A stretch of DNA of 64,000 nucleotides from Vibrio sp. S9_S30 (GTDB lineage: Bacteria > Pseudomonadota > Gammaproteobacteria > Enterobacterales > Vibrionaceae): contig NZ_JAAUWT010000002.1 in NCBI RefSeq assembly GCF_014694455.1, positions 124,001 to 188,000 of the forward strand, given 5' to 3'. Made by a program: the position numbers and the translations under genes. This document shows positions 1 through 8,848 of this stretch, piece by piece; the first letter of the stretch is position 1; each line of letters starts with the position of its first letter. Under the pieces are notes generated by a model. It searched no databases. It saw only the letters and a program-made list of their open reading frames with translations, and had not been told where the DNA came from.

Positions 1-307
1 TTACCATTGAAAGTTCAAAAAAAAGAGCTAGATAGTAGTCTTTTTTTCTCGCATATCTTTTTGTTTTTTCTATGTCTATGAGAGAGCGGTATCTTTTTCT
101 ATTGGGAAATAAAATAACCGATGAATATATCATTAATCTTACTCCTACTCCTTTGTCCCATTCTGGTAGACTAGTTTCCTCTTCTCTTATCTTTCTTTTG
201 ATATAGTTCACACTGATGCGACTAAACAAGATAGTCGCTATCCCAGAAACTAGAAATAGGAACATGGATATGAATACTAAGAATTCTTTTGATAAATATG
301 TTTCCAT
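1..307 (-). CDS. Small membrane protein, partial, paralogue of the next gene (putative immunity protein)
   Basis: An open frame starts at the ATG at 307 and runs off the left edge of the window with no stop (about 102 codons visible). Residues about 9-28 form a hydrophobic membrane segment. This is followed by FSRISVNYI and a PEWDKGVG motif, which match CRISVKYI and PAWDRGIG at the same places in the protein encoded at 371-736. The two are therefore tandem paralogues. No function is recognisable from the sequence. Tandem small membrane proteins directly after a toxin-like gene suggest immunity proteins, but this is inference. No good ribosome-binding site is visible. The far end of the protein, probably a second membrane segment, is missing. 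Confidence 0.6.
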   Translation of the reverse strand, partial: METYLSKEFLVFISMFLFLVSGIATILFSRISVNYIKRKIREEETSLPEWDKGVGVRLMIYSSVILFPNRKRYRSLIDIEKTKRYARKKDYYLALFFELSMV

Positions 308-370
308 AACAAAAATATGGGTCGTTATTTTATAAAGCTTTTCATGAAAAATCTATTTTGATAAACTAAT

Positions 371-736
371 CTAGTAACTATTACCATCTCCGTACATGAA
401 ATAGACAAGCATGGTAATGCTAATAAAAAGAGAAAACGAATAGAGATAAACCTTCGCTAAGACAGCATCTTTCTTCCTAGAGTGCTTTAGGATTGCCTCG
501 TCATCAACCGGAGAAACCTTAGCTATTTTATTAGAACTCAACACCATCGCGTACATTATACTTCTGGCACCGATTCCTCTGTCCCATGCAGGGGGGGAGA
601 TTCCGTTTTCGTCCATCTTGTTATCAATATATTTAACGCTAATCCGGCAAAATAAAATACAAGCTATACCCATTATGAAAAATATAGTCCCTGCAAGGAG
701 TATTAGTTTGTCTTCAGAAAAAAAATTTTCCACCAT
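371..736 (-). CDS. Small two-segment membrane protein (putative immunity protein)
   Basis: The 121-residue protein has hydrophobic segments at about residues 11-30 and 95-115, separated by a polar loop carrying PAWDRGIG. Its ATG lies 3 bases after the stop of the upstream glycine-zipper protein (740), so the two are probably co-translated. A paralogue follows directly (1-307). I do not recognise a named family. Position and topology fit an inner-membrane immunity protein against a membrane-active toxin. That role is inferred from context only; it could equally be an unrelated small membrane protein. Confidence 0.6.
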   Translation of the reverse strand: MVENFFSEDKLILLAGTIFFIMGIACILFCRISVKYIDNKMDENGISPPAWDRGIGARSIMYAMVLSSNKIAKVSPVDDEAILKHSRKKDAVLAKVYLYSFSLFISITMLVYFMYGDGNSY

Positions 737-739
737 ATT

Positions 740-1769
740 TTACCAATGTATTTGTTTCGAAAAATCATAAGTCTGGGCTGCAAGCCCTTGTCCGACCTTG
801 TCGCCACCCTTAGATGCCAAATAACCTATGGTTATTGCAGAACCAATTACGAAGCACCATCCAACAGGAGTTGCTAATAAAGCGATGCCAAGGGCACTAG
901 CACCTTTTATTACACCTGCACCAGCGACCATACCAGCCGCAGATCCCATACCAAACCCCGTGGTTTCCATTACGGCTCTACGCTGCCAATCTCGACCAGC
1001 TTGATAGTCCTTGTGAACGTTTCTGGTTCTCATTCCAGCATAACCCTTTTCCTAACAAGTTTGAGCCTCTTTCAAGCGCACGAAGGTTATTAAATTCACG
1101 TGTTGTTGATATTTGGATCGGGCGACTTGTTTTTCCACTTTTGGCTCGATTTATACCGAGCTGACCATTTGTATATATCGTGCCTCGGCGTCCTGCTTTG
1201 ACTCTTACAATGTATTTTTGTATTTCAGCCTGAAACTTGAGCTGGAAATCGGTTTGGCAATTTCTCGCGATTTGTTCCAACATTTTTAGTTGTTTTGCAG
1301 GCACTTTTCCTTTATATGCACTTCTGACTTTTTCATAAGCTGTCTGCAGCTTATTTGCCGCTTTACCAAACTCAGAGAGGCGAGTCTCAGCTGCAGTAGT
1401 TGCTGCGCCTATTGCTCCGACAGATTCATTTTGGACTATCGGAATGATTTCATCTTGGTAGAAATTTGCGATAGCGAGAAGTGTGTCTCCACCGTACAAA
1501 TCAGACAGATCAGCTAAGTTACGCTGCGCTTGGGGAGAGAGTGCCTGCGCTTGGTTAAAGGCACAGACTAAATCGGGACGTTTGCCTCGCCACTCTAAGG
1601 CAGTGGCTTCATTGCCGTGAGAAACGACATAAGGGGTGCCTTTGGGGATAGTGTTTCCGATGATATGAGGGTTGTTTTTTCTAAAGTGAGCTACAGCGTC
1701 TTTATCCGATATATCCACAGGGTAGTTTTGAGAGGTATTTGAAAAACATAGCTGAATGGCTTGCGTCAC
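740..1769 (-). pseudogene. Glycine-zipper toxin-like protein, split by a frameshift
   Basis: Two overlapping frames join into one protein of about 342 residues if a single base is removed near 1041-1050, where the coding strand reads AAAAGGGTTA. The upstream frame (from GTG 1769, behind AAAAGGA at a 6-base spacing) encodes a soluble, partly helical region and otherwise runs into an unrelated tail ending at 978. The downstream frame continues as GYAGMRTRN and ends at 740 with a Gly/Ala-rich membrane hairpin (GMGSAAGMVAGAGV, then LLATPVGWCFVIGSAI). The join restores continuous sense across the junction. The layout (soluble N-terminus, C-terminal membrane hairpin, small membrane proteins downstream) resembles membrane-disrupting antibacterial effectors, for example those exported by type VI secretion. 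That is inference. The break may be a real mutation, a programmed +1 shift or a sequencing error. Confidence 0.6.
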
Positions 1770-1968
1770 GACAATTCCTTTTGGAGTGAAATGATATTTG
1801 ATGCATATTGGCACTAACCTTGGATGTTTTAAAAGCAAAACAGATACTTAGAGTCAATGTGTTATGCCATGAACTCTCAGTTTTTATCAAAAGGTATTGC
1901 AATGCTTCTACAAAATGCTAACTGGCGTTATTGATCCTCAACCATTTAGGATTGCCGACTCCAACTTA

Positions 1969-3159
1969 CTAACCCAGAGCTCCAGAATCTATCGCGATGG
2001 ATATTTCTTCATCAGTAAAGCCAAATTCCAGTAACACTTCACGAGTGTGCTGACCCACCATCGGGGCTGGTCGATGAATATTGGGGGGGGTCTCAGACAT
2101 CGATACGGCAGGTCCCACACACTTTACTACACCAGCAACGGGGTGCTGGTATGCCTGAATCAGCCCCAAATGTTTTACTTGAGGATCGTCTGCCGCTTCA
2201 AGATGGGATTTCACTTCGCCGCACCAGATATCTTCCGCTAACATCATCGTCATTAAGGTTTGAGTATCAAACGCCTGAGTTCGCTTGGCGATCTCTTGCC
2301 AAATGGTATCGCGCTGATCGAACAGAACGGTCGGGTCATCGTATTTCAGTAAGGTATCGTCTCCGAGTACTTTGACTAGAGTCTTAAACGGGCTCATGGC
2401 AATGGTGACCCAGCCATCTGATGTTGGATAAGTACCAAAAGGTGCATCCATTCCTGGGTGCCCAATACCAGAGTTGGGGCGTTGGAAGTCCTGATTGAAG
2501 TTCATCGCCATCAGCATTTCTTGACCTTGATGGGCGAGCATGCCGGCCAATAAGTTCACGACAATTTTCTGTCCTTTGCCTGAACGCTCTCGCCAGTACA
2601 GTGCGGAAAGGACAGAGTAGACAATATTCATCGCACCCACTTGATCTGAAAAGCCAGAACCCGCAGGTGTTGGAGGGTGGTCAGCTTGCCCTGTCGCGGC
2701 CATTAACCCTGTCAGCCCTTGAACCAACATATCTTGACCGGGGCGAGAAACGTAGGGGCCCGATTCACCATAGCCAGTACCAGAGCAGTAAATGATTCTG
2801 GGGTTAATAGCTTTTAGGTCGTCGTAACCATAACCAAGCCTATCCATGACGCCTGGTCTGAAATTTTCGATAACGATATCGGCGCTTTCGACTAAACGGT
2901 AGAGGATCGCTTTGGCTTCTTCTGATTTTAAGTTGGCCGCAATGGAGCGTTTGTTGCGGTTCCACGCAAGGAAATTAGGGCTTTCTTTCCCTCCTACCCA
3001 CTGGTTTTTAAACGTGAGAGAGCGGAATAAATCCCCTGCACCTGGTCTTTCCACTTTGATGACATTTGCGCCCATGTCGCCTAGCAACTGGGTGGCAAAA
3101 GGCCCTTGTAGAAGCTGCGAAAAATCCAATATTGTGACATCACTCAGAGCGTGTTCCAT
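1969..3159 (-). CDS. CaiB/BaiF-type (family III) CoA-transferase
   Basis: The 396-residue protein belongs to the family III CoA-transferases, which move CoA between carboxylic acids through an enzyme-bound aspartyl-CoA thioester. Visible signatures are LDFSQLLQGPFATQLLGDMGA near the N-terminus (quoted in part: VTILDFSQLLQGP), VKVERPG, NRNKRSIA, ENFRPGVMDRLGYGYD and the GQDML block holding the expected catalytic Asp (about residue 170). Length is normal for the family. The ATG at 3159 is preferred because it sits 8 bases after GGAG, whereas the in-frame ATG at 3165 is only 2 bases from it. The gene is the last of the operon and overlaps the preceding gene by 20 bases. Its substrate acid is unknown; the ABC importer and crotonase in the same operon suggest it activates an acid derived from the imported compound. 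Confidence 0.85.
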   Translation of the reverse strand: MEHALSDVTILDFSQLLQGPFATQLLGDMGANVIKVERPGAGDLFRSLTFKNQWVGGKESPNFLAWNRNKRSIAANLKSEEAKAILYRLVESADIVIENFRPGVMDRLGYGYDDLKAINPRIIYCSGTGYGESGPYVSRPGQDMLVQGLTGLMAATGQADHPPTPAGSGFSDQVGAMNIVYSVLSALYWRERSGKGQKIVVNLLAGMLAHQGQEMLMAMNFNQDFQRPNSGIGHPGMDAPFGTYPTSDGWVTIAMSPFKTLVKVLGDDTLLKYDDPTVLFDQRDTIWQEIAKRTQAFDTQTLMTMMLAEDIWCGEVKSHLEAADDPQVKHLGLIQAYQHPVAGVVKCVGPAVSMSETPPNIHRPAPMVGQHTREVLLEFGFTDEEISIAIDSGALG

Positions 3160-4246
3160 GCCCATTTCTCCTTGTTTTTGAATACAAAAGATTCATTTCT
3201 TTCACCAGTTGTTTTGATGAAGTTCGATTGGTGAGCCCTTCGCGAATAAGCTGTGCCGCTCTATCTTGAAACTCTATATAGCCTGTGTGCCTTGGTCGTA
3301 AGTAAGCGTTATCTACGGTTGCATACGCATGACGATAAAAATGATTCACTTGCTGATTCACCTCGGTGTTGCGCCATGCAGATTTGAAACTAGGCTGACC
3401 AGCGTGTTTGGGAATAAAGGTATTTTGAATATCGGAACTGAGCAGTTTTTTAAGATACAGCAGTAACTCATTGCTGATGTGGCATTTTTTCGTAATGGCT
3501 ATACCGGTTCCGCCTAATATCGATACGTTATTTGGTGGTGCACACACTTCGACAGTTGCCGGGGTTTGGCTGTAGTTAACGTACCCATAGACAAACGGAC
3601 ATAGGTCAAATTTACTGGTGTTGGAAAGCGCATCCAAAATCTCAATAGGGTTAAGAAAGGTGGACGGTGCAACACTCGCTAAGAATAAAGATTTCATTAA
3701 ATCGACGGCTTCAACGCCATCATGAGTGCTCATAAATTGATGGTTATTAGGACCGCTTGAGCCTACTGCAAGAGAAAGAGCCAAAAGCTGCAATGTGGCG
3801 TGAGGTCCGGCTAAACACAGCTGAAAGCGAGATTGAGTTCGCAATAAATCGAGCCAACCATTAATGGCTAATGTGGTGTCTCTTGATTCGGAGCGATAAG
3901 CCATGATTTGGGAAGACGCATCCAAAGGCAGTGCCCAGCAGTGATTGTCGAGCCAATAGCTGTGAGCGGTTTTCCCGATGCAGCGGTCTTTCAACCCTTC
4001 CAGCCACAGGGGAGAAAGATGGGCATCAAGGGGTTGTAAACAATCAGACTCTATGGCTTGCCCTAAATGCGGGTGATCAATAACGAGTAAATCGTAAAGA
4101 TCGGCGAGTTTATGCAGTGGTGTTTCTTCAAAACCGGATAAAGGCTGAACGTCCCATTGTTCTAGGGGGCAATGCGCCCACTTTAAGCTGGATTGTAAGG
4201 CTTGGTAGCCTCTAGGGTGATCCCAGGTGAGTCCTTTTATGCTCAT
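3140..4246 (-). CDS. Leaderless solute-binding-protein-like protein
   Basis: A 368-residue protein that resembles family 1 extracellular solute-binding proteins in overall pattern (for example LPLDASSQIMAYRSE and GGTGIAITKK, typical of the binding-cleft and hinge regions). Unlike the true binding protein at 9776-11011, its N-terminus (MSIKGLTWDHPRGYQALQ) is polar and has no signal peptide. It is therefore predicted to be cytoplasmic. It lies between the ABC ATPase (12-base gap) and the CoA-transferase (overlap). It may be an intracellular ligand sensor or carrier for the pathway, or a binding protein that has lost export. Family assignment is moderately sure; function is not known. Confidence 0.6.
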   Translation of the reverse strand: MSIKGLTWDHPRGYQALQSSLKWAHCPLEQWDVQPLSGFEETPLHKLADLYDLLVIDHPHLGQAIESDCLQPLDAHLSPLWLEGLKDRCIGKTAHSYWLDNHCWALPLDASSQIMAYRSESRDTTLAINGWLDLLRTQSRFQLCLAGPHATLQLLALSLAVGSSGPNNHQFMSTHDGVEAVDLMKSLFLASVAPSTFLNPIEILDALSNTSKFDLCPFVYGYVNYSQTPATVEVCAPPNNVSILGGTGIAITKKCHISNELLLYLKKLLSSDIQNTFIPKHAGQPSFKSAWRNTEVNQQVNHFYRHAYATVDNAYLRPRHTGYIEFQDRAAQLIREGLTNRTSSKQLVKEMNLLYSKTRRNGHGTRSE

Positions 4247-4258
4247 GACAGCCTCTGC

Positions 4259-5302
4259 TCATTGTAATTGCATAGCAATCGGTTCTATGCGCTCTCCTAC
4301 GCTATCAAACCAGTGAACGTGATCGGAAGAGAACTCCAATCCGATGGTCTCACCAGTATTCACTTGCATTTGCCGCGATGTTTTGACCATTAGGACTTTG
4401 CTTTTTAACGATAAGGTATACAGGTAGCTGTCACCCAATAACTCCGTTAGTGTGACGGTGGCTTGGATGAGGGCATTGGGATCGTTTACGGGGCGGATGT
4501 TTTCCGGTCGTACTCCAAGTGTGACCGCCCCTTCTGGAATGGGAAGTGGGCGAGAAAGGTTGACGTGGTCGCAAGGGATGAGATTCATGGGGGGATTGCC
4601 TAAAAACGTGGCCACGAAGGTATTCTGAGGTTTGTCGTAGATCTCTTCAGGTGTGCCGACTTGCTGTATTTTCCCTTGATTGATCACCACAATACGATCG
4701 GCAAGCGTCATCGCTTCGACCTGATCGTGTGTGACGTATATGGTGGTGACTGCCAACTCATGTTGCAGCTTCTTTAACTCAGCGCGCATGCTTGAGCGCA
4801 GTTTGGCGTCTAAGTTTGATAGCGGTTCGTCGAGAAGAAATAACTTGGGTTGTCTAACAATGGCTCGGGCGAGGGCGACACGCTGCTTTTGCCCCCCAGA
4901 GAGCTGTGCGGGTTTGCGATCAAGTAAGCTATCGAGCTCAACACGTTTGGCGACTTCGTTGATCATTTCATTGCGCTGACTTTTGCTTAATCCTTGTACT
5001 TTCAGTGGGAAGTCGATGTTATTGCGTACGGTCTTATGCGGATATAGTGCGTAGCTTTGAAACACCATTGCCAAATCTCGTTCGTTTGGAGGCAATTCAT
5101 TCACGCGTTTTCCGTCGATCAAGATATCGCCTTGCGAGGGCGTTTCTAATCCGGCAATCATTCTCATTGTGGTGCTTTTTCCGCAGCCCGATGGTCCGAG
5201 CAACACCAGAAATTCTCGGTCTCGAATACTCAGATTTAAGTTATCAACGCTGGTCACTGTCGACCAAGATTTTGAGAGTTGTTTGAGCTCAACAGAGGCC
5301 AT
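4259..5302 (-). CDS. ABC transporter ATP-binding protein, MalK/UgpC type
   Basis: The 347-residue ATPase energises the sugar importer of this operon at the inner face of the cytoplasmic membrane. Walker A is GPSGCGKST (about residues 36-44), the Q-loop is in MVFQSYALYPH, the signature is LSGGQKQR, Walker B is LFLLDEPLSNLDA and the switch is TIYVTHDQVEAMT. A C-terminal TOBE-like region follows, including TLGVRPENI, as in the MalK/UgpC/MsmX group that serves carbohydrate uptake systems. ATG 5302 follows GGAT at a suitable distance. It is transcribed with the permeases at 8024-9732, although enzyme genes separate them. Confidence 0.92.
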   Translation of the reverse strand: MASVELKQLSKSWSTVTSVDNLNLSIRDREFLVLLGPSGCGKSTTMRMIAGLETPSQGDILIDGKRVNELPPNERDLAMVFQSYALYPHKTVRNNIDFPLKVQGLSKSQRNEMINEVAKRVELDSLLDRKPAQLSGGQKQRVALARAIVRQPKLFLLDEPLSNLDAKLRSSMRAELKKLQHELAVTTIYVTHDQVEAMTLADRIVVINQGKIQQVGTPEEIYDKPQNTFVATFLGNPPMNLIPCDHVNLSRPLPIPEGAVTLGVRPENIRPVNDPNALIQATVTLTELLGDSYLYTLSLKSKVLMVKTSRQMQVNTGETIGLEFSSDHVHWFDSVGERIEPIAMQLQ

Positions 5303-5311
5303 GAATTATCC

Positions 5312-6400
5312 TTATTCAGTGTTCGACACTGAGAAATGAAGAAGAGAGGGGGCAAAGGAAATATCTCGGTGTGTACCATCATTTCCCGTTACACGAATGT
5401 TGCGCTGTCGAACTTCCACGCTGTGAATGCTTTGCCAATTAGGGAGCGCATTAAAAACAGCAAAGGCATACCCCACTTGCGTTTTCCCTTTGGGATGCAG
5501 TGCTATGGCGGTGGGGTACCCTTGCTGATTGATTGGGTTGCAGGAAGTTGATGCTTTATGCCCTAAGTGGGAATACGCGCAGCCTTCTTCTAACCCAAGC
5601 ACGTGCGTGTGTGAACCATTGAAGGGGGGATAATTTCTTCCTCCATGGCTTTGCCAAAGCGTGGTGAGTGGCAATAACGTTTCTGGCTTGATCGCGAGGT
5701 AGACCCAGCCTTCTTCTTTGCACAATGCGGCAGTCCATCCCCATACTTGTTCGTTTGGTGATACAAGATGGAGTATGTCTTCATGGCGCTCGTTCCATGG
5801 ATAAACAGAAAGATCCGCGAGGTGTCCATTCGCCAACCGGACCGATTGGATATCGGTAAATTGCTGAGGGTAAGCAAGAAGTGAGCGCCCGAGTGTTGGA
5901 TCGGGTTCCAATGCTTCATTAACCGTGTACCCCAATGCTTTACGCGAAAAGGACAACTGAACTTGGGATTGGCACCTGAGCATCGCATGGTAACTGATAG
6001 GGATCGCCCCATTACCGCCCGAAAATTCATGTAAATGATAAATGAATGGTGAGCCACTTTGTAATGTGACTCTCTTGGTGAGTTTTGCACCGTAAATACG
6101 GCGGTCCAGCTCAGCAACCAGTTGGTTTTCTTCATGGTCTAATATCAGCCAGTTTCCGTTGCTGCTCCAACCGTGTGGGGGAGCGGGCTCTATGTCGCTT
6201 TCACCGAATGGTGCGCAGAAGAAGTCTCCCGACAGTTGCTGCAAAATAACGGGGTAATCTGGGTGGTATTCATCAATCCAAGGAGCCCGGTGCATTGGAG
6301 AAAAACGGTGTTTGCCATCGGAAAATCGAATGTGATCCAGATGCCCACCTTTGGTTTTAAATTCCAATGCCACATGATCGTTGTGAAGTGATACTGGCAT
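5312..6400 (-). CDS. Galactose-mutarotase-fold protein (aldose 1-epimerase-like)
   Basis: The 362-residue protein resembles the aldose 1-epimerase superfamily, with blocks such as DFFCAPFGESD, PPHGWSSN, YHLHEFSGG and HTHVLGLEEG, in which histidines and acidic residues are conserved. It is not a canonical GalM: I cannot align the usual catalytic His/His/Glu set with confidence. It is predicted to be cytoplasmic, with no signal peptide. It starts 1 base after the SDR gene stop, so it is translationally linked. A likely role is interconverting anomers of, or binding, the imported sugar-like substrate. The substrate is not evident. Confidence 0.65.
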   Translation of the reverse strand: MPVSLHNDHVALEFKTKGGHLDHIRFSDGKHRFSPMHRAPWIDEYHPDYPVILQQLSGDFFCAPFGESDIEPAPPHGWSSNGNWLILDHEENQLVAELDRRIYGAKLTKRVTLQSGSPFIYHLHEFSGGNGAIPISYHAMLRCQSQVQLSFSRKALGYTVNEALEPDPTLGRSLLAYPQQFTDIQSVRLANGHLADLSVYPWNERHEDILHLVSPNEQVWGWTAALCKEEGWVYLAIKPETLLPLTTLWQSHGGRNYPPFNGSHTHVLGLEEGCAYSHLGHKASTSCNPINQQGYPTAIALHPKGKTQVGYAFAVFNALPNWQSIHSVEVRQRNIRVTGNDGTHRDISFAPSLLHFSVSNTE

Positions 6401-6401
6401 T

Positions 6402-7196
6402 TCAGTCCCCCTTCACCAGCATACCGCCATCGGTGATGAGTATTTGCCCCGTGATGAAACTCGATTGTTCTGTGGCGAGAAAGAGCACCGCTTGAGCTAC
6501 TTCGTGCGGTTGACCAAATCGACCTATCGGGTGGTTGTCATTCCAGCGTTGGCGAAGTTCCTCAGGGTTATCGACTTCATCAAAAATCTTTTCGTTCATT
6601 GGGGTCATGATGGTGCCTGGCGCGACGGCGTTAACTCGGATGCCATCGGGCGCAAATTCAATGGCGCTTTGCCGAGTCAGCGCGTTAATGCCCCCTTTCG
6701 CGGCAGCATAAGCACTCCAGCCATGAAACCCAGCAAATGCTTGCGCAGAACTGATATTCACAATGGTCCCTTTCCCCAGTTTTTTCATGTCGGGAACCGC
6801 GTGTTTTATGCCTCGCCATACGCCAGACAAATTGGTGTTAATGACGTGTTGCCACCTTTCTTCTGATATCTCGACAGCGTCACCAGGAAGGGCGACGGCG
6901 GCGTTGTTGATCATGATGCTGACCAGCCAATTGTGTGTGTGCAGCCACTCAAATAATTGGCTTACGGATTCAGGAACGGAAACATCGGTTAGATAAAAGT
7001 GCACATCCAACCCATCCAACTTAAGTTGATTGGCTATCGCTTCCCCGTTGTCTTGATTGATATCTGCAATGATCACCGTTGCGCCACGTGTCGCTAGAAT
7101 TTCAACACACGCTAACCCAATGCCTTCGGCGCCACCTGTCACCACGGCAACGTGTCCCGTCAATTTGTCTCCCGCGGTATGTTCGTGTTTATTCAT
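6402..7196 (-). CDS. SDR-family NAD(P)-dependent oxidoreductase
   Basis: Classical short-chain dehydrogenase of 264 residues. The cofactor motif TGGAEGIG, the NNAA motif, catalytic SSAQAFAG plus SAYAAAKGG (Ser, YxxxK) and the C-terminal SSFITGQILITDGG are all present. It probably oxidises a hydroxyl on a sugar or hydroxy-acid intermediate. ATG 7196 is chosen because AAGGAG lies 7 bases upstream; an in-frame upstream start at 7217 has no such site. The gene overlaps the end of the crotonase gene by 8 bases, showing tight operon packing. Substrate unknown. Confidence 0.9.
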   Translation of the reverse strand: MNKHEHTAGDKLTGHVAVVTGGAEGIGLACVEILATRGATVIIADINQDNGEAIANQLKLDGLDVHFYLTDVSVPESVSQLFEWLHTHNWLVSIMINNAAVALPGDAVEISEERWQHVINTNLSGVWRGIKHAVPDMKKLGKGTIVNISSAQAFAGFHGWSAYAAAKGGINALTRQSAIEFAPDGIRVNAVAPGTIMTPMNEKIFDEVDNPEELRQRWNDNHPIGRFGQPHEVAQAVLFLATEQSSFITGQILITDGGMLVKGD

Positions 7197-8019
7197 GGTG
7201 AGCTCCTTGAGGGGCATTTATTTCAGAGCTTGCATCAAAAGAGGCGGTTCGTTTATCCAAAAAAGCAGCGACACCTTCTTGTCCGTCGGTGGAGCAATAA
7301 AGCTGTAAAAGTTCGGCTTGTTCCCAACTGAGCCCCGATTCAAGCGGCGTATCGAATCCATTCCTGACCAGCTTTTTCATTGCGGCTTGGGCGGTAGGGC
7401 TGACTTTTAGTAAGTACCCTGCTTTTTTCAACCCTTCAGAAATGAGGTTTTCTTGAGAACAAACCTGAGAGGCGAGACCAAGGCGTAAGGCTTCATCGGC
7501 TTTAATTCGTTTGGCCGATAGCAGTACATCGAGAGTGACGGCTTTACCTACGGCTCTCAGTAATCGTTGTGTGCCTCCTCCTCCGGGGCACAATCCTAGT
7601 AAACCTTCGGGTAACCCCATCTGAGCGTTGTTCGCTACGATCATCAAGTCGCAGGCTAGCGCTATCTCGAATCCGCCGCCCATCGCGTAGCCGTTAACCA
7701 GTGCAATGGTCGGTTTGGGCAGCTGCTCTATCCTTTCGAATGCTTTTCTTCCTTGGAGTTGGTAGTCGTTAAACTTTTTGATTTGCAAACCACGGTATTC
7801 ATTAATGTCTGCCCCCGCGACAAAGGCTTTGTTACCACTGCCGGTAAACATCACGACTCGAATGTTGTCGTCGTGATCGACATTCTCCAGCGCCAAAAGC
7901 AGCTCATTTTGCATGTCTTCAGAGAGCGCATTCAGCTTTTCTGGTCGGTTAAACGTGATCAGCGCAACGTGGTGGGCTGGGTAGGTTAATTGGATAAAGG
8001 TAAAGTGATCATCTTTCAT
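7189..8019 (-). CDS. Enoyl-CoA hydratase/isomerase (crotonase family)
   Basis: A 276-residue crotonase-fold enzyme acting on acyl-CoA thioesters. The CoA/oxyanion-hole block FVAGADINEY and GYAMGGGFEIALACD are present. Both glutamates used for water addition in true hydratases appear to be kept: GFEIA and LPEGLLGLCPGGGG. It is thus more likely a hydratase than a non-hydratase relative. It starts after AAGGATG, with a 4-base gap from the upstream permease gene. Together with the CoA-transferase it implies that the imported substrate, or a product of it, is processed as a CoA ester. Confidence 0.88.
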   Translation of the reverse strand: MKDDHFTFIQLTYPAHHVALITFNRPEKLNALSEDMQNELLLALENVDHDDNIRVVMFTGSGNKAFVAGADINEYRGLQIKKFNDYQLQGRKAFERIEQLPKPTIALVNGYAMGGGFEIALACDLMIVANNAQMGLPEGLLGLCPGGGGTQRLLRAVGKAVTLDVLLSAKRIKADEALRLGLASQVCSQENLISEGLKKAGYLLKVSPTAQAAMKKLVRNGFDTPLESGLSWEQAELLQLYCSTDGQEGVAAFLDKRTASFDASSEINAPQGAHHE

Positions 8020-8023
8020 GGAA

Positions 8024-8848
8024 TCATCCTTTTACAGAGCCAGCAGTGAGTCCTGCAACAAAGTGTTTTTGTAGGAAGAAAAACACCACCACGATGGGCA
8101 AAGAAATCATGACGGAGCTTGCCATGAGCTCACCATAGCGAATGCCATATTGACCGATGAAATCATTCATCCCGACAGGCAAAGTTCGCATTTCCTGAGT
8201 GGTGGTAAACGACAGGGCGAATAGGAATTCTTGCCATGTGACAATTAAAATGTACACGCTGGTGGCGATGACTCCGGGTCGACACAGTGGAAGCACGATT
8301 TCGAAAAAAACACGCATTGGCTTGGCGCCATCCATTGCGGCGGCTTCGTCGAGCACAGAAGGGATATTGTCCATGAACCCTTTCAGCATCCACGTTGCTA
8401 CAGGCAGTGTTATGGTGATGTAGGCAATAATGAGAGAAAGCTTTGTATTGAGTAAGCCAGCGTTGTCCATCATTTTGTAAATTGGAATGATGATGGCGCT
8501 GGAAGGGAACATCTGGGAGATAAGAATCAAGCCGAGGAAAATCGCCATAACACGCAGTTGAAAGCGCGTGAAGGCGTAAGCTGCCATCAAAGCTAGGCTG
8601 GTGGAAATGACCAATGTGCTGAAAGAGATGACCACACTGTTGAAGAAGTACTGCCTAAATTCTGGGCGAAAGGCGTTACGGTAGTTTTCAAAAGTAGGGG
8701 TATCTGGCCAGAGCTTTGCTGGTATGGCGAAGGCTTCAGTGGACGGTTTTAAAGAAATCGACACCATCCAAAAAATCGGCAGTAATATGATCAATGTCAA
8801 TAGAAATTGAGCAGCCAGTAGCCCAATCTGTTTCATGTTGATATTCAT
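8024..8848 (-). CDS. Carbohydrate ABC transporter permease, MalG type
   Basis: 274-residue inner-membrane protein with six predicted membrane spans. The EAA loop that docks the ATPase reads DEAAAMDGAKPMRVFFEIVLP (key residues EAA-DGA-P; about residues 175-195). Family: binding-protein-dependent inner-membrane component of CUT1 carbohydrate importers. It starts inside the stop of the other permease gene (ATGA overlap at 8845-8848), indicating translational coupling and equal stoichiometry. Confidence 0.9.
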   Translation of the reverse strand: MNINMKQIGLLAAQFLLTLIILLPIFWMVSISLKPSTEAFAIPAKLWPDTPTFENYRNAFRPEFRQYFFNSVVISFSTLVISTSLALMAAYAFTRFQLRVMAIFLGLILISQMFPSSAIIIPIYKMMDNAGLLNTKLSLIIAYITITLPVATWMLKGFMDNIPSVLDEAAAMDGAKPMRVFFEIVLPLCRPGVIATSVYILIVTWQEFLFALSFTTTQEMRTLPVGMNDFIGQYGIRYGELMASSVMISLPIVVVFFFLQKHFVAGLTAGSVKG

